Positions 1 through 9,212 of a stretch of 39,666 bases of DNA are shown one piece after another. Source of the DNA: Bacteroidota bacterium (GTDB lineage Bacteria; Bacteroidota; Bacteroidia; Chitinophagales; Chitinophagaceae); contig JAEZJD010000032.1 of NCBI GenBank assembly GCA_023436425.1, positions 1 to 39,666 on the forward strand, given 5' to 3'. Below the pieces are notes generated by a model. It was given only the letters and a program-made list of their open reading frames with translations. It was not told where the DNA came from and searched no databases. Numbering within the stretch: the first letter of the stretch is position 1; each line of letters opens with the position of its first letter. Position numbers and translations under genes: made by a program.

Positions 1-1869
1 GATCAGAAAGGCAACACCACGACTCTTGGGCGCGGCGGCTCTGATTATACCGCGGCGATTATTGGTGCGTGCACTGGAGCTTCTTCGGTGGAAATCTGGA
101 CGGATGTTTCCGGTATGATGACTGCCGATCCACGACTTGTTCCCAATGCAAAGCACATCGAATCTATCTCGTATCACGAGGCGATGGAACTGTCGCATTT
201 CGGTGCAAAAGTTATTTACCCGCCCACACTGCAGCCGCTGATGAATTCCAAAATAGCGGTACGTATCAAAAACACTTTTGCTCCAGACGATTATGGCACT
301 GTTATACAAGCAGAGCCTCATAAAAATGGAAGCAGTACACGAGGTATTTCGAGCGTGAATGCGATCGCTCTGCTCAGCCTGGAAGGCAGTGGCATGGTTG
401 GTATTCCGGGATTTTCTAAACGGTTATTTGAGTCTTTGTCGAACCATCAGATCAATGTAATTCTGATCACGCAAGCCTCATCGGAACATTCGATATGTGT
501 GGGCGTAGAACAAAGAGCGGCCGACAAGGCCAAGGAAGTTGTGGACGATGCTTTTAGCTATGAAATTGAACGCGGGCTAATTGAACCTCTGAAAGTGGAG
601 CAAGATCTTGCCATCGTTGCACTTGTCGGCGATAATATGAAAAGTCATCAGGCAATCAGTGGAAGAATGTTTGGTGTTTTGGGCCGAAATGGTGTTAACA
701 TCAGAGCCATCGCTCAGGGTTCATCCGAGAGAAATATTTCGGCAGTAGTGCTTCACCAAGATATTCGTAAAGCATTGAATGCATTGCACGAAGAGTTTTT
801 CGAAACAATATACAAACAGGTGAACCTTTTTATCGTCGGCACGGGCAATGTGGGCAGTAAACTTGTAGCACAGCTGAAACAGCAGCAACGGTTTTTGCAG
901 GAAAAACTGGCGTTACAAGTTCGTGTGATTGCGCTGGCAAATAGCCGCAAGATGTTGTTTACAGATGATGGTGTAAACCTTTCCGAGTGGAAATCTGAAC
1001 TGGAGCGGGGTAAAGCAATGCAGCTCCATGAATTTGTTTCTGAAATGAAGAACAAAAACCTTAGAAATTCAGTCTTCGTAGATATCACAGCCACTCCCGA
1101 AGTAGCCAATACTTACGAGGATGTTTTTCAGAAAAGTATTTCGATAGTGGCGTGTAACAAAGTTGCAGCTTCTTCACCTTACAACAACTATAAACGACTG
1201 AAAGACCTTTGTCATGAATTTGACGCATCTTTTCTTTTCGAAACTAATGTAGGGGCCAGTTTACCCGTCATCGGCACGCTGAATGATCTTGTTCGTAGCG
1301 GTGATACCGTACATCGCATTGAAGCTGTTCTCAGCGGCACACTCAATTATGTCTTCAATCATTATGATGGCGAAATACCTTTCAGTGAAATTGTTCGTCA
1401 AGCGCAGCAGGAAGGCTATACGGAACCAGATCCACGCCTTGATTTGAGCGGGACTGACGTAATGCGAAAGATTTTAATTCTCGCAAGAGAAGCCGGTGCA
1501 CACATGGAAATGGAAGACATCAGCAATACACCGTTTTTGCCGCCATCGTGCATGGAAGGCAGCGTGGAAGATTTTTACAAAGAGATGCAAAACCAGGAGG
1601 AACATTTTAAAAACATTTATCAAGCGGCTGCTGATGCGGGAAAAAAATTGAAGTTCGTAGCAAGGTATTCTGACGGGAAAGCTTCAGTGGGATTACAACA
1701 CATTGACCCTGCGCACGACTTTTATCATTTGTACGGAAAAGACAACATCGTTTTGTTTTACACCGACCGTTACGTGGATCAGCCAATGGTTATCAAGGGA
1801 GCAGGCGCGGGTGCAGAAGTTACTGCTTCAGGAGTGTTTGCCGACATTATAAGAGCAGCAAGAATCTAA
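1..1869 (+). CDS. thrA: Bifunctional aspartate kinase / homoserine dehydrogenase (5'-truncated by window)
   Basis: This is the first and third enzyme of the aspartate-to-threonine pathway in one chain. The reading frame is open from base 1, so the true start lies upstream and the GTG at 88 is not the start; 622 residues are visible. Fragment residues 6-17 carry the kinase motif TTTLGRGGSDYT. Two ACT-type regulatory segments follow, around residues 150-165 (VILITQASSEHSI) and 231-247 (GVNIRAIAQGSSERNIS), which normally bind threonine for feedback inhibition. The homoserine dehydrogenase NAD(P)-binding motif VGTGNVGSK lies near residues 279-287, and GTLNYVFN near 445 belongs to its catalytic domain. 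The stop codon is one base from the thrB start, so thrA, thrB and thrC form an operon. The fused form is known in gamma-proteobacteria and Bacteroidota. The assignment is secure. Confidence 0.96.
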   Translation, partial: DQKGNTTTLGRGGSDYTAAIIGACTGASSVEIWTDVSGMMTADPRLVPNAKHIESISYHEAMELSHFGAKVIYPPTLQPLMNSKIAVRIKNTFAPDDYGTVIQAEPHKNGSSTRGISSVNAIALLSLEGSGMVGIPGFSKRLFESLSNHQINVILITQASSEHSICVGVEQRAADKAKEVVDDAFSYEIERGLIEPLKVEQDLAIVALVGDNMKSHQAISGRMFGVLGRNGVNIRAIAQGSSERNISAVVLHQDIRKALNALHEEFFETIYKQVNLFIVGTGNVGSKLVAQLKQQQRFLQEKLALQVRVIALANSRKMLFTDDGVNLSEWKSELERGKAMQLHEFVSEMKNKNLRNSVFVDITATPEVANTYEDVFQKSISIVACNKVAASSPYNNYKRLKDLCHEFDASFLFETNVGASLPVIGTLNDLVRSGDTVHRIEAVLSGTLNYVFNHYDGEIPFSEIVRQAQQEGYTEPDPRLDLSGTDVMRKILILAREAGAHMEMEDISNTPFLPPSCMEGSVEDFYKEMQNQEEHFKNIYQAAADAGKKLKFVARYSDGKASVGLQHIDPAHDFYHLYGKDNIVLFYTDRYVDQPMVIKGAGAGAEVTASGVFADIIRAARI

Positions 1870-1870
1870 A

Positions 1871-2797
1871 ATGAAGAGAATCAAAATAAAAGCCCCCGCT
1901 ACTATTGCCAATCTCGTTTGTGGGTTTGACATTTTAGGAGTTTGCCTGCAGGAGCCGTTTGATATCATGGAAGTATCGTTGCTCGAGAATAAAGAAATTC
2001 TCCTCGAGCACGAAGGAGATTTACTTCTGCCGCAAGAACCACATTTGAATACTGCAGGAGCACCTCTTCTGGCCATGCTGAATGAAATACCTGAAATTTT
2101 CGGCTTTAAAGTTCGGATTCAGAAAAACATAAAGCCTGGAAGTGGCCTCGGTTCCAGCGCTGCAAGTGCTGCCGGCGCAGTTGTCGCGGCTAACGCGCTG
2201 CTGAATAACAGGTTTTCAAAAACAGATCTTTTGCGTTTTGCAATGGAGGGAGAAAAAGTTGCTTCTGGAGTAAAACATGCCGACAACATCGCACCCGTGA
2301 TTTATGGAGGAACGACACTCATTCGGAGCATTTTTCCTCTTGACATTGTTTCTATTCCAACACCGGCACTATTTATTACTGTTGTTCATCCTCAAATAGA
2401 AGTTCGCACATCTGATGCACGACAGATCTTACGAAAAGAAGTGTTGTTGAAAGATGCGATCAAGCAGTGGGGCAATATCGCAGGGCTTGTTGCAGGATTT
2501 ATGAAAGATGACTATGAGCTGATTAGTCGCTCTCTTGAAGACAGAATTATAGAACCTGTACGCAGCATTTTAATTCCGGAATTTTCAAAATTAAAAACCA
2601 AATGCATACAAGCCGGTGCTTTAGGCGGTGGCATATCGGGTTCCGGACCATCTATTTTTATGCTAAGCAAAGACCAAGAAACGGCATTAGCTGTTGAAAA
2701 GGTTATGCAGGATATTTACACTGCTATGCCTTTGCACCACTACACCTATGTTACTTCGATTAATCATTTAGGTTGCGGCATCATTGAACACGATTAG
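1871..2797 (+). CDS. thrB: Homoserine kinase (GHMP family)
   Basis: It phosphorylates L-homoserine with ATP, the fourth step to threonine, in the cytoplasm. The 308-residue length is normal for the family. The GHMP phosphate-binding loop PGSGLGSSAASAAGAV is at residues 89-104, and a glycine-rich GALGGGISGSGPS segment typical of the family C-terminal domain lies near residues 249-261. The ATG starts one base after the thrA stop, and thrC starts two bases after the thrB stop, so the three genes are probably co-translated. Nothing unusual is seen. Confidence 0.95.
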   Translation: MKRIKIKAPATIANLVCGFDILGVCLQEPFDIMEVSLLENKEILLEHEGDLLLPQEPHLNTAGAPLLAMLNEIPEIFGFKVRIQKNIKPGSGLGSSAASAAGAVVAANALLNNRFSKTDLLRFAMEGEKVASGVKHADNIAPVIYGGTTLIRSIFPLDIVSIPTPALFITVVHPQIEVRTSDARQILRKEVLLKDAIKQWGNIAGLVAGFMKDDYELISRSLEDRIIEPVRSILIPEFSKLKTKCIQAGALGGGISGSGPSIFMLSKDQETALAVEKVMQDIYTAMPLHHYTYVTSINHLGCGIIEHD

Positions 2798-2799
2798 TT

Positions 2800-4089
2800 A
2801 TGCAATATTTCAGCACAAGCAATAAAAACATCAGAGCAGATTTCCGAAAAGCAACTATCGAAGGGCAACCTGCGGACAAGGGCTTGTACTTTCCCGAACA
2901 TATACCTCAATTGGGAAATGAATTTATTACCAACATCAAAAATTTATCGAAAGAAGAAATTGCCATTGAAGTAATCCGTCCTTACATCGGCCAATCGATT
3001 GATAATACCACACTCGAAAAAATTATATCGGAGACAATCTTTTTTGATTTTCCACTTGTGCGGATAAATAATTCAATTTCGGCTCTTGAACTTTTTCACG
3101 GTCCAACGCTTGCGTTTAAAGACGTTGGTGCAAGGTTTATGAGCCGATGCTTGAGCCATTTTGCAAAAGATGAAAAACGCAAAGTGACCGTACTAGTTGC
3201 TACTTCCGGCGACACCGGCGGCGCAGTGGCAGATGCTTTTTTCGATGTTGATAATGTCGATGTTGTTATCCTTTATCCTTCCAAAAAGGTGAGTGATATT
3301 CAGGAACTGCAGTTGACGACGTTGGGTAGCAATATCTCCGCACTCGAAATCGAAGGAACGTTTGATGATTGTCAACGACTGGTAAAAAATGCATTCGCCG
3401 ATCAGGATCTGAATAAGAAGCTTTACCTCACTTCTGCCAATTCCATAAATGTTGCACGGTGGCTGCCACAGCAGTTTTACTATTTCTATGCACATCAGCA
3501 ATGGCAGCATGAGGAGCCCCCTGTAGTGTGTGTTCCCAGCGGCAACTTTGGAAATATTTGTGCAGGTTTATTAGCCCACAAGTCCGGTTTACCTGTGGCG
3601 CATTTTATTTCGGCGTGCAATGCAAATGATGTTGTACCGAGTTATTTGTCTTCAGGAAAATACGAGAGCAAACCCGCTGTTGCAACGTTGTCGAACGCAA
3701 TGGACGTTGGCAATCCCAGCAACTTTGTTAGAATCATTAAACTCTTTCAAGACAATTTTTTTGACTTGAAAAATGTGCTCACAGCATACAGTATCACTGA
3801 TTCGGAGACTGTCGACGCAATTAAGCATGTAAAGTCAACATTCAATTATCTGCTTGATCCGCACGGAGCAGTTGGATTTACTGCGCTGCACCGGTACCTT
3901 GCCGAACACAGTGATCAAAAAGGATATTTTTTGGAAACCGCACACCCGGTTAAATTCAACATTGAGGAAATCATAAACGAAAAAGTAGAACTGCCAGCAT
4001 CAGTTAAACACCTGCTGACAAAAGAAAAAAAGAGCGTGAAAATGAGAGCAGATGAACGGGAACTAAAGTCTTTTTTGTTGAGCAGATAG
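2800..4089 (+). CDS. thrC: Threonine synthase
   Basis: This PLP enzyme converts O-phospho-L-homoserine to L-threonine and closes the thrABC operon. It has 429 residues. The PLP-binding lysine is K107 in the motif HGPTLAFKDVG; the preceding residues have the threonine-synthase N-terminal fold signature DKGLYFPEH (residues 26-34). SGDTGGA and the PSGNFGNICAG loop match the phosphate and PLP-phosphate binding segments of the family. The stop codon at 4087-4089 is separated by one base from the convergent ABC transporter stop, and no terminator hairpin is visible in between. Confidence 0.95.
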   Translation: MQYFSTSNKNIRADFRKATIEGQPADKGLYFPEHIPQLGNEFITNIKNLSKEEIAIEVIRPYIGQSIDNTTLEKIISETIFFDFPLVRINNSISALELFHGPTLAFKDVGARFMSRCLSHFAKDEKRKVTVLVATSGDTGGAVADAFFDVDNVDVVILYPSKKVSDIQELQLTTLGSNISALEIEGTFDDCQRLVKNAFADQDLNKKLYLTSANSINVARWLPQQFYYFYAHQQWQHEEPPVVCVPSGNFGNICAGLLAHKSGLPVAHFISACNANDVVPSYLSSGKYESKPAVATLSNAMDVGNPSNFVRIIKLFQDNFFDLKNVLTAYSITDSETVDAIKHVKSTFNYLLDPHGAVGFTALHRYLAEHSDQKGYFLETAHPVKFNIEEIINEKVELPASVKHLLTKEKKSVKMRADERELKSFLLSR

Positions 4090-4090
4090 A

Positions 4091-5875
4091 CTATGCTTCT
4101 GCCGTTGCAGTCGTTCTGCTTTCAAATTGCATGTGGTACAGGTTCGAATAAAACCCACTACTCGCAAGGAGTTCAGCATGTGTGCCCATTTCTTTAATTT
4201 CCCCTTTATCCAAAACAATGATCTTGTCTGCCCGCTGCACCGTCGACAATCTATGCGCAATAACTATTGAAGTTCTATCTGCAATTAACGTTCTGATTGC
4301 CCGTTCGATCATTCGTTCGCTCTCAGTGTCAACTGAAGATGTGGCTTCGTCGAGAATGAGTATTGCAGGATTGTAAAGCAGTGCCCTGATGAACGACAGT
4401 AATTGTCGCTGACCAACGGACAGGGTAGCGCCCCTCTCCATTACATTGTAGTCATAGCCGCCGGGTAATTGCATGATGAAATCGTGCATGCCGATAATTT
4501 TCGCAGCGTGTTCCACTCTCTCCCGCGGAATTGATTCGTTCAGCAACGTTATGTTATCTAGTACCGATCCGGGAAAAAGAAATACATCTTGCAGTACGAC
4601 ACCAACGCTTCTTCTCAACGTGGCGAGATCGTAATTTTCAATCGGCACATCATCAATTTTGATGTAGCCTGCATCGATTTCATAAAGACGGTTCAGTAAG
4701 CTGATGATCGTCGTTTTACCACTTCCTGTATGTCCAACAATGGCAACCGTTTCGCCTGGCTGCACTGAAAAGTTTAGATCTTTCAGAACAAGCTGCTCTT
4801 TTGTGTATCCGAAAGACACATGTTCGAAATCTATTTTTCCCCGAACGTGTTCGGGAGCGAATGCATCCTTAGATGATGGGGGCAGCGAATCAGAATTATC
4901 CAGCACGCCAAATACACGCTCACTTGCAATCATTCCCATTTGCAGAACATTAAACTTGTCTGCAATCATTCGCAACGGACGGAAAATAAGGTTCAAATAA
5001 AGTATAAAGGCAGTTACTTTCCCGTATTGACTTACCTGTAGCGCAAGAGCCTCCTTTGCAGTCCACCAAACAATAAGGCCAATTGAAAGTGCAAGCACTA
5101 TTTCAACAATCGGAAAGAACACAGAATAGGCAAAAATTGCTTTAATGTTTGCGTTGCGATGCTCCTTGTTTATTTCTTTAAATTTATTGAACTCTCTTTG
5201 TTCCGCAGCAAACGCCTGGACGATGTACATGCCGGTAATATGCTCCTGCACAAATGCATTTAGACGTGCTACGGCATTTCGTACGCGGTGAAATGATTTA
5301 TTGACACTCTCTTTGAAATAGTAAGTCGCAATAACAATAATTGGAAACGGAACCAAACAAACGAGCGTCAGCCTCCAATCTGTCCAGAACATAATTCCGA
5401 GCACACATGCTATGGAAAGAAGATCAGCAATAATAGGAATCAGTCCATCCGAAAAAATGTCGTTTACTCTTTCAATGTCATCAACTGTTCTTGTGGTGAG
5501 TGTACCAATGGGAGTACGATCAAATTGTCGCAAGTTTAGGTGGAGTATTTTATGAAAAACCTTCACCCGCATATCCTTAACAACGGACTGCCCCAACCAC
5601 GACGTAGTGTAAGAAAAATAAAAACGAAGCGCCGTTTCGATGAAAATAAACCCAATTTGGATTAGGGTAATGTAAATGAGCCAATCGTAATTTTTTCCGG
5701 CAATGTATTTATCTACAGTAAGTTGAATGAGATAGGGCCGCACCGGCGTGAACGCAGCCAGCATTACGGCCATGACAATAGACCAGTAAAAGCTGCGCTT
5801 GTACGGCCTTGTGAATTGTAAAACTCTCTTGAGAAGTGAAAAGTCGAAAAAAGATTTTTTTGCCTGTGTCGTCAA
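4091..5875 (-). CDS. ABC transporter, fused permease and ATP-binding protein (MsbA/MdlB-like exporter)
   Basis: This is a half-size ABC exporter of 594 residues that should dimerise in the inner membrane. The N-terminal part (about residues 25-330) is a six-helix type 1 exporter domain with hydrophobic stretches near 29-48, 65-85, 145-185 and 248-300. The nucleotide-binding domain follows: Walker A GHTGSGKT at 381-388, Q-loop near 429, signature LSVGQ at 485-489, Walker B ILILDE at 505-510 and H-loop AHRLS at 540-544. The substrate cannot be read from sequence; lipid or drug export is typical of the subfamily. It lies 22 bases downstream of the 749-residue secreted protein on the same strand, so the two may be co-transcribed. 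Confidence 0.92.
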   Translation of the reverse strand: MTTQAKKSFFDFSLLKRVLQFTRPYKRSFYWSIVMAVMLAAFTPVRPYLIQLTVDKYIAGKNYDWLIYITLIQIGFIFIETALRFYFSYTTSWLGQSVVKDMRVKVFHKILHLNLRQFDRTPIGTLTTRTVDDIERVNDIFSDGLIPIIADLLSIACVLGIMFWTDWRLTLVCLVPFPIIVIATYYFKESVNKSFHRVRNAVARLNAFVQEHITGMYIVQAFAAEQREFNKFKEINKEHRNANIKAIFAYSVFFPIVEIVLALSIGLIVWWTAKEALALQVSQYGKVTAFILYLNLIFRPLRMIADKFNVLQMGMIASERVFGVLDNSDSLPPSSKDAFAPEHVRGKIDFEHVSFGYTKEQLVLKDLNFSVQPGETVAIVGHTGSGKTTIISLLNRLYEIDAGYIKIDDVPIENYDLATLRRSVGVVLQDVFLFPGSVLDNITLLNESIPRERVEHAAKIIGMHDFIMQLPGGYDYNVMERGATLSVGQRQLLSFIRALLYNPAILILDEATSSVDTESERMIERAIRTLIADRTSIVIAHRLSTVQRADKIIVLDKGEIKEMGTHAELLASSGFYSNLYHMQFESRTTATAEA

Positions 5876-5897
5876 TTGCCTGCTTTAGTAAACAAAT

Positions 5898-8147
5898 TTA
5901 AAGCCGTGTCATGTTTTGCTCATCCGAATTTTCACCCATTGCATTTTTATATGCCTTGATGAAAATAGCTCCGAGATTTTTTTGCGGTGGAATGTAATCG
6001 CCAAAGCCTTCCTGCTTACCACTTCGTTTTTCAAATTCTTTCCAGAAGTTGATCCACTCAATATTCTTTCCCGCGATCATTTTTTCATTGAGCAAATCAA
6101 AAAACGGCTGATTGATCACTTGCCTGCCCGTTTGCTTAGATGCAATGATGTGCGCATCAGAAGCATGCTCCAGCACATCATGAATTAAATGGTAGCCACC
6201 GCACGAACCAAGGAACACTATTTTAGCTGAAGCCGGAATTTGTTCAATTGTGTACGGAGCATAATAACTGTGTCCTCTATGCACAACAATGGTGGGATCC
6301 AAATTGTTCTCTTCAAGATAACTATCTAATGCTTCCTGGGCTTTGTCCACCTCTCCTGTTTCTTCAGGCAAAGGTTTGTTTGCAAAAATCCAAACCGGCT
6401 TTCCTTTCAATGATGAATATTTTATCCAATATTTCGTCTCTTCTCTTTTCCATGAGCTGGCGGGAAATTGAGTAACGAAGTTTGCATAATTACCACGTCC
6501 GTCTTTATCGCCGTAAAAGAAAACCTGCATCACCACCTTGCCTGTTGAATCACCACCCGTAACAAGATTGTTGTAGTTGATTGCATATACCGGCGGAATA
6601 TTAAACTCCTGCGAAAGATTAATTGTGCTGTCGGACGCAGACTGAAAAAGCTTGTACAGCAAATCATACATCACCATCCCGCGTTTGTTATTCAACTTTA
6701 CGTTCCGTTCGTAATTCAACTTCACGTTAGTTAACATATCATCGGCGACCGGCTTAATCTGCTCCATAATGCTCGCATACGAATCTGCAACATCAACACC
6801 GTCTTCCAAGCCCTGAGATTCTTCCAAACCATTGACGAAAGCCGTCATAAGCGTGGTGGAATAATCCTTTGGCATAGTGCCCAAGAAATTACTTAACGTG
6901 TTATAGCCTGCAGCCATTTTAATAAACTTCTTGAAATGACTAAAACCAACACTCAACAGGAGCGAATCACCCTTGTTGCCAATCTTCTGCATCATCGTCG
7001 GATATACGCCGCGGGTGTAACTGGAAGTATATAGATCTGTTTCACCAGCAATCACCAAATAGTAAAGTTCTTCTGCCGTCAATAGATTCAAAATTCTAAA
7101 CCGCACCGGGTCCGGCGACTCGTGCAAATCGTTTATCGGTTTGATGAAAAGTTCCACAGCTTTTTTCTCCAGCATGGCATTTAAAGCCTGCATTTCGGTA
7201 ATCTTTTCATCTTCTAATTGCCGGTTCACATAATCGAGTTTTGTGCGCACCAGCAACTTGTAATATTTTATCGGGTCCTTTATCGCTTCATCAATTTCTT
7301 TCAGGGAAATTTTATCCTTCAAAATGTTATCAAGAAAAGGAAAATACAACTGTCCACTTCCATTGCTGTTTGTTGCCATGTCGGAAACAGCTTTAATGAC
7401 GGGATCATCAATTTGCCTGATCGCTTTTCCTAAATCGTTATATGCAGCAGCATAGTCATACAACTGGCGCGGAAATTTATGTCCGGCGTAAATGATTAAA
7501 CTATCGCGAAAAGGCAGATTAGGGTTATCTTTTAAAGTAAGAAAAATCTTCTCTGGGTGCAGAAGCAGATATTTCTTGATGACAATGTTCTTCGCCACCT
7601 TGTACCCTGAATTTCTTTCGAAAGCTCTGGAATCTAAGACCAGCTTTCCGATGTCGTGCGGCCATTGTTCTACCAACGACTCGATAGACTCGCCTTTTTT
7701 ATCCTTCGCAACGGCGACTTCGTATGCATCTATTGCTGATGGCAGATGTGATGCATTGAATTGCCTGCTGCGGTATAATGCTGAAAAATTTCTGAGTAAA
7801 TATTGTAGTCCTTGCAGATAACCTACTTTTTTCTGTTCGCCGAGCGAATCCGTTTCAATTTTACATTGAATAGCATCTATGCGGTTTACAATGGCATTGG
7901 TAACAAAGTAGCTGACTTCATCATTTTCTGCCTTGAAGGAATTGGTGCCTCCGCTCACTTTTAAAGCATTTTTCTGCTCGCGGTCAATATAGTCGTGCCA
8001 CAACTCGCGGCTTTTCGGAGGTTTACAAGTTTCAGTGGAAGAGACCTGTTTTTCTTTATGGCTTACGTTTTTTTGCCCAAATGCGGGAAGGCAAAATGCA
8101 AGGGCAAGGCAAGCAAAGAATATTGGTGTTGATGGCATGCGCCTCAT
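5898..8147 (-). CDS. Secreted protein of unknown function with a clan CD peptidase-like His/Cys C-terminal domain
   Basis: I do not recognise a named family. The 749-residue product starts with a signal peptide (residues 1-24, ending near PAFGQ), so it should enter the periplasm or outer surface. Residues 50-540 are mostly predicted helical with no motif I can name. The C-terminal part (about 540-735) has a hydrophobic strand ending in IVVHRGHSYY (H623, H626), then a second strand ending in IVFLGSCGGY (C649). A His-Gly followed some 25 residues later by a Cys after a hydrophobic strand is the arrangement of caspase, gingipain and clostripain-type (clan CD) cysteine peptidases. Peptidase activity is inference only. 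An alternative start is M4 (8138). It precedes the ABC exporter by 22 bases and is divergent from the GH16 gene. Confidence 0.85.
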   Translation of the reverse strand: MRRMPSTPIFFACLALAFCLPAFGQKNVSHKEKQVSSTETCKPPKSRELWHDYIDREQKNALKVSGGTNSFKAENDEVSYFVTNAIVNRIDAIQCKIETDSLGEQKKVGYLQGLQYLLRNFSALYRSRQFNASHLPSAIDAYEVAVAKDKKGESIESLVEQWPHDIGKLVLDSRAFERNSGYKVAKNIVIKKYLLLHPEKIFLTLKDNPNLPFRDSLIIYAGHKFPRQLYDYAAAYNDLGKAIRQIDDPVIKAVSDMATNSNGSGQLYFPFLDNILKDKISLKEIDEAIKDPIKYYKLLVRTKLDYVNRQLEDEKITEMQALNAMLEKKAVELFIKPINDLHESPDPVRFRILNLLTAEELYYLVIAGETDLYTSSYTRGVYPTMMQKIGNKGDSLLLSVGFSHFKKFIKMAAGYNTLSNFLGTMPKDYSTTLMTAFVNGLEESQGLEDGVDVADSYASIMEQIKPVADDMLTNVKLNYERNVKLNNKRGMVMYDLLYKLFQSASDSTINLSQEFNIPPVYAINYNNLVTGGDSTGKVVMQVFFYGDKDGRGNYANFVTQFPASSWKREETKYWIKYSSLKGKPVWIFANKPLPEETGEVDKAQEALDSYLEENNLDPTIVVHRGHSYYAPYTIEQIPASAKIVFLGSCGGYHLIHDVLEHASDAHIIASKQTGRQVINQPFFDLLNEKMIAGKNIEWINFWKEFEKRSGKQEGFGDYIPPQKNLGAIFIKAYKNAMGENSDEQNMTRL

Positions 8148-8152
8148 AGAAG

Positions 8153-8160
8153 CAAATTTA
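8153..8160 (-). promoter_or_regulatory. Candidate -7 promoter element for the 749-residue protein gene
   Basis: On the minus strand these eight bases read TAAATTTG, matching the Bacteroidota -7 consensus TAnnTTTG. The element ends only five bases before the ATG at 8147, which would give an almost leaderless transcript or favour the downstream start at M4. No convincing -33 TTTG box is seen at the expected spacing, so the call is weak. Confidence 0.25.
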
Positions 8161-8303
8161 GTACCTGAAAAATAATAAAGGGTTAATGACTTCTTAACTC
8201 AGACAGAGCTTACCTCACGAAAGTTGCAGCTGCTTTGTACAAAACGCTGCACATTATGAAAAAAGAAAATCGTTTATTACCTTAACCGGCTTAAAACTGC
8301 ATT

Positions 8304-9212
8304 ATGAGATCCCTACCCGGTAAGTTAACAACTGCTATCATTTTGTCTGCTTTTCTGTTTTCCTGTAAGAAGAATGTTCAAGAAACGATGGAACACGAGC
8401 GGTTTGCCGCACAAACTATCTCTGCAACAGAAGCGGCTGTGGGAATCTGTGATTATGAAATAACGGAAGCATCGCTCATTTCCTCAGGATGGACTAAGCG
8501 TTTTGAAGATAATTTTTCGGGAACTCTTGATCAATGGAATATATGGACTGGAGGCGCTTATAATTATGAGCTCCAGTATTACAATCCCACGAACTTGAAA
8601 ATTGATGCCGCTTCGGGTATTCTCACGATTGAAGCCCGCCGGGAGACCGTTACAGGTGCCACATTACCAACAGATCAGACGCCGAAAAAATTTGATTTTA
8701 CCTCCGGCAGGATTGAAGCAAAAACACATTTTTCCTCATCGCCAACCACTCCTAAGGTGCGGATGGCAGCTCGCATTAAACTGCCGAAAGGCACAGGAAT
8801 GTGGCCTGCATTCTGGAGTTATGGAGACCCTTGGCCCACTCAGGGAGAAATCGACATTATGGAAGCGAAAGGGCAGCAAACATTTCAATATTCAACGGCA
8901 TATTGGTATGGGCGAAACGCAAACAAGGTACAAGGCTCAGATGCATTGATCACAACAAATGTGGATCTGTCTGAATGTTTCCATGTATACGAACTAATCT
9001 GGGAAAAAGACAAACTAACATATTCTCTCGATGGCAATATCGTAAATACGAAGAGCGGCGGATCCATTCCCAACATGTACAAAAAACAGCAAAGAGTTGT
9101 ACTGAACCTGGCTGTAGGAGGTCTGTTTTTTGGCAATCCACCACTCACAGCTTCCGACATTCAAACAGGGAGCATGCAGGTTGATTGGGTGAAGGTGTTT
9201 ACCGCCAAATAA
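8304..9212 (+). CDS. Glycoside hydrolase family 16 protein, lipoprotein (endo-beta-glucanase/laminarinase type)
   Basis: It probably hydrolyses beta-1,3 or mixed beta-1,3/1,4 glucans at the cell surface or in the periplasm. The N-terminus has a hydrophobic stretch ending in the lipobox-like LFSC with the lipidated Cys at residue 21. The GH16 active-site motif ExDxxE is complete as E182-I-D184-I-M-E187, within PTQGEIDIMEAKG, giving nucleophile, helper Asp and acid/base. The upstream WPAFWSYG segment and the C-terminal MQVDWVKVF strand are typical of bacterial GH16 beta-jelly rolls. At 302 residues it is a single domain after a 50-residue linker. It stands alone, without SusC/SusD neighbours, and its stop codon abuts the convergent pgk stop. 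Exact substrate specificity is not determinable here. Confidence 0.92.
   Translation: MRSLPGKLTTAIILSAFLFSCKKNVQETMEHERFAAQTISATEAAVGICDYEITEASLISSGWTKRFEDNFSGTLDQWNIWTGGAYNYELQYYNPTNLKIDAASGILTIEARRETVTGATLPTDQTPKKFDFTSGRIEAKTHFSSSPTTPKVRMAARIKLPKGTGMWPAFWSYGDPWPTQGEIDIMEAKGQQTFQYSTAYWYGRNANKVQGSDALITTNVDLSECFHVYELIWEKDKLTYSLDGNIVNTKSGGSIPNMYKKQQRVVLNLAVGGLFFGNPPLTASDIQTGSMQVDWVKVFTAK

Noticed and set aside
88..90. GTG at 88 as the start of thrA.
   Set aside because: The frame is open to base 1 and encodes the conserved aspartate kinase motif TTTLGRGGSDYT before it, so the gene is simply cut by the window.
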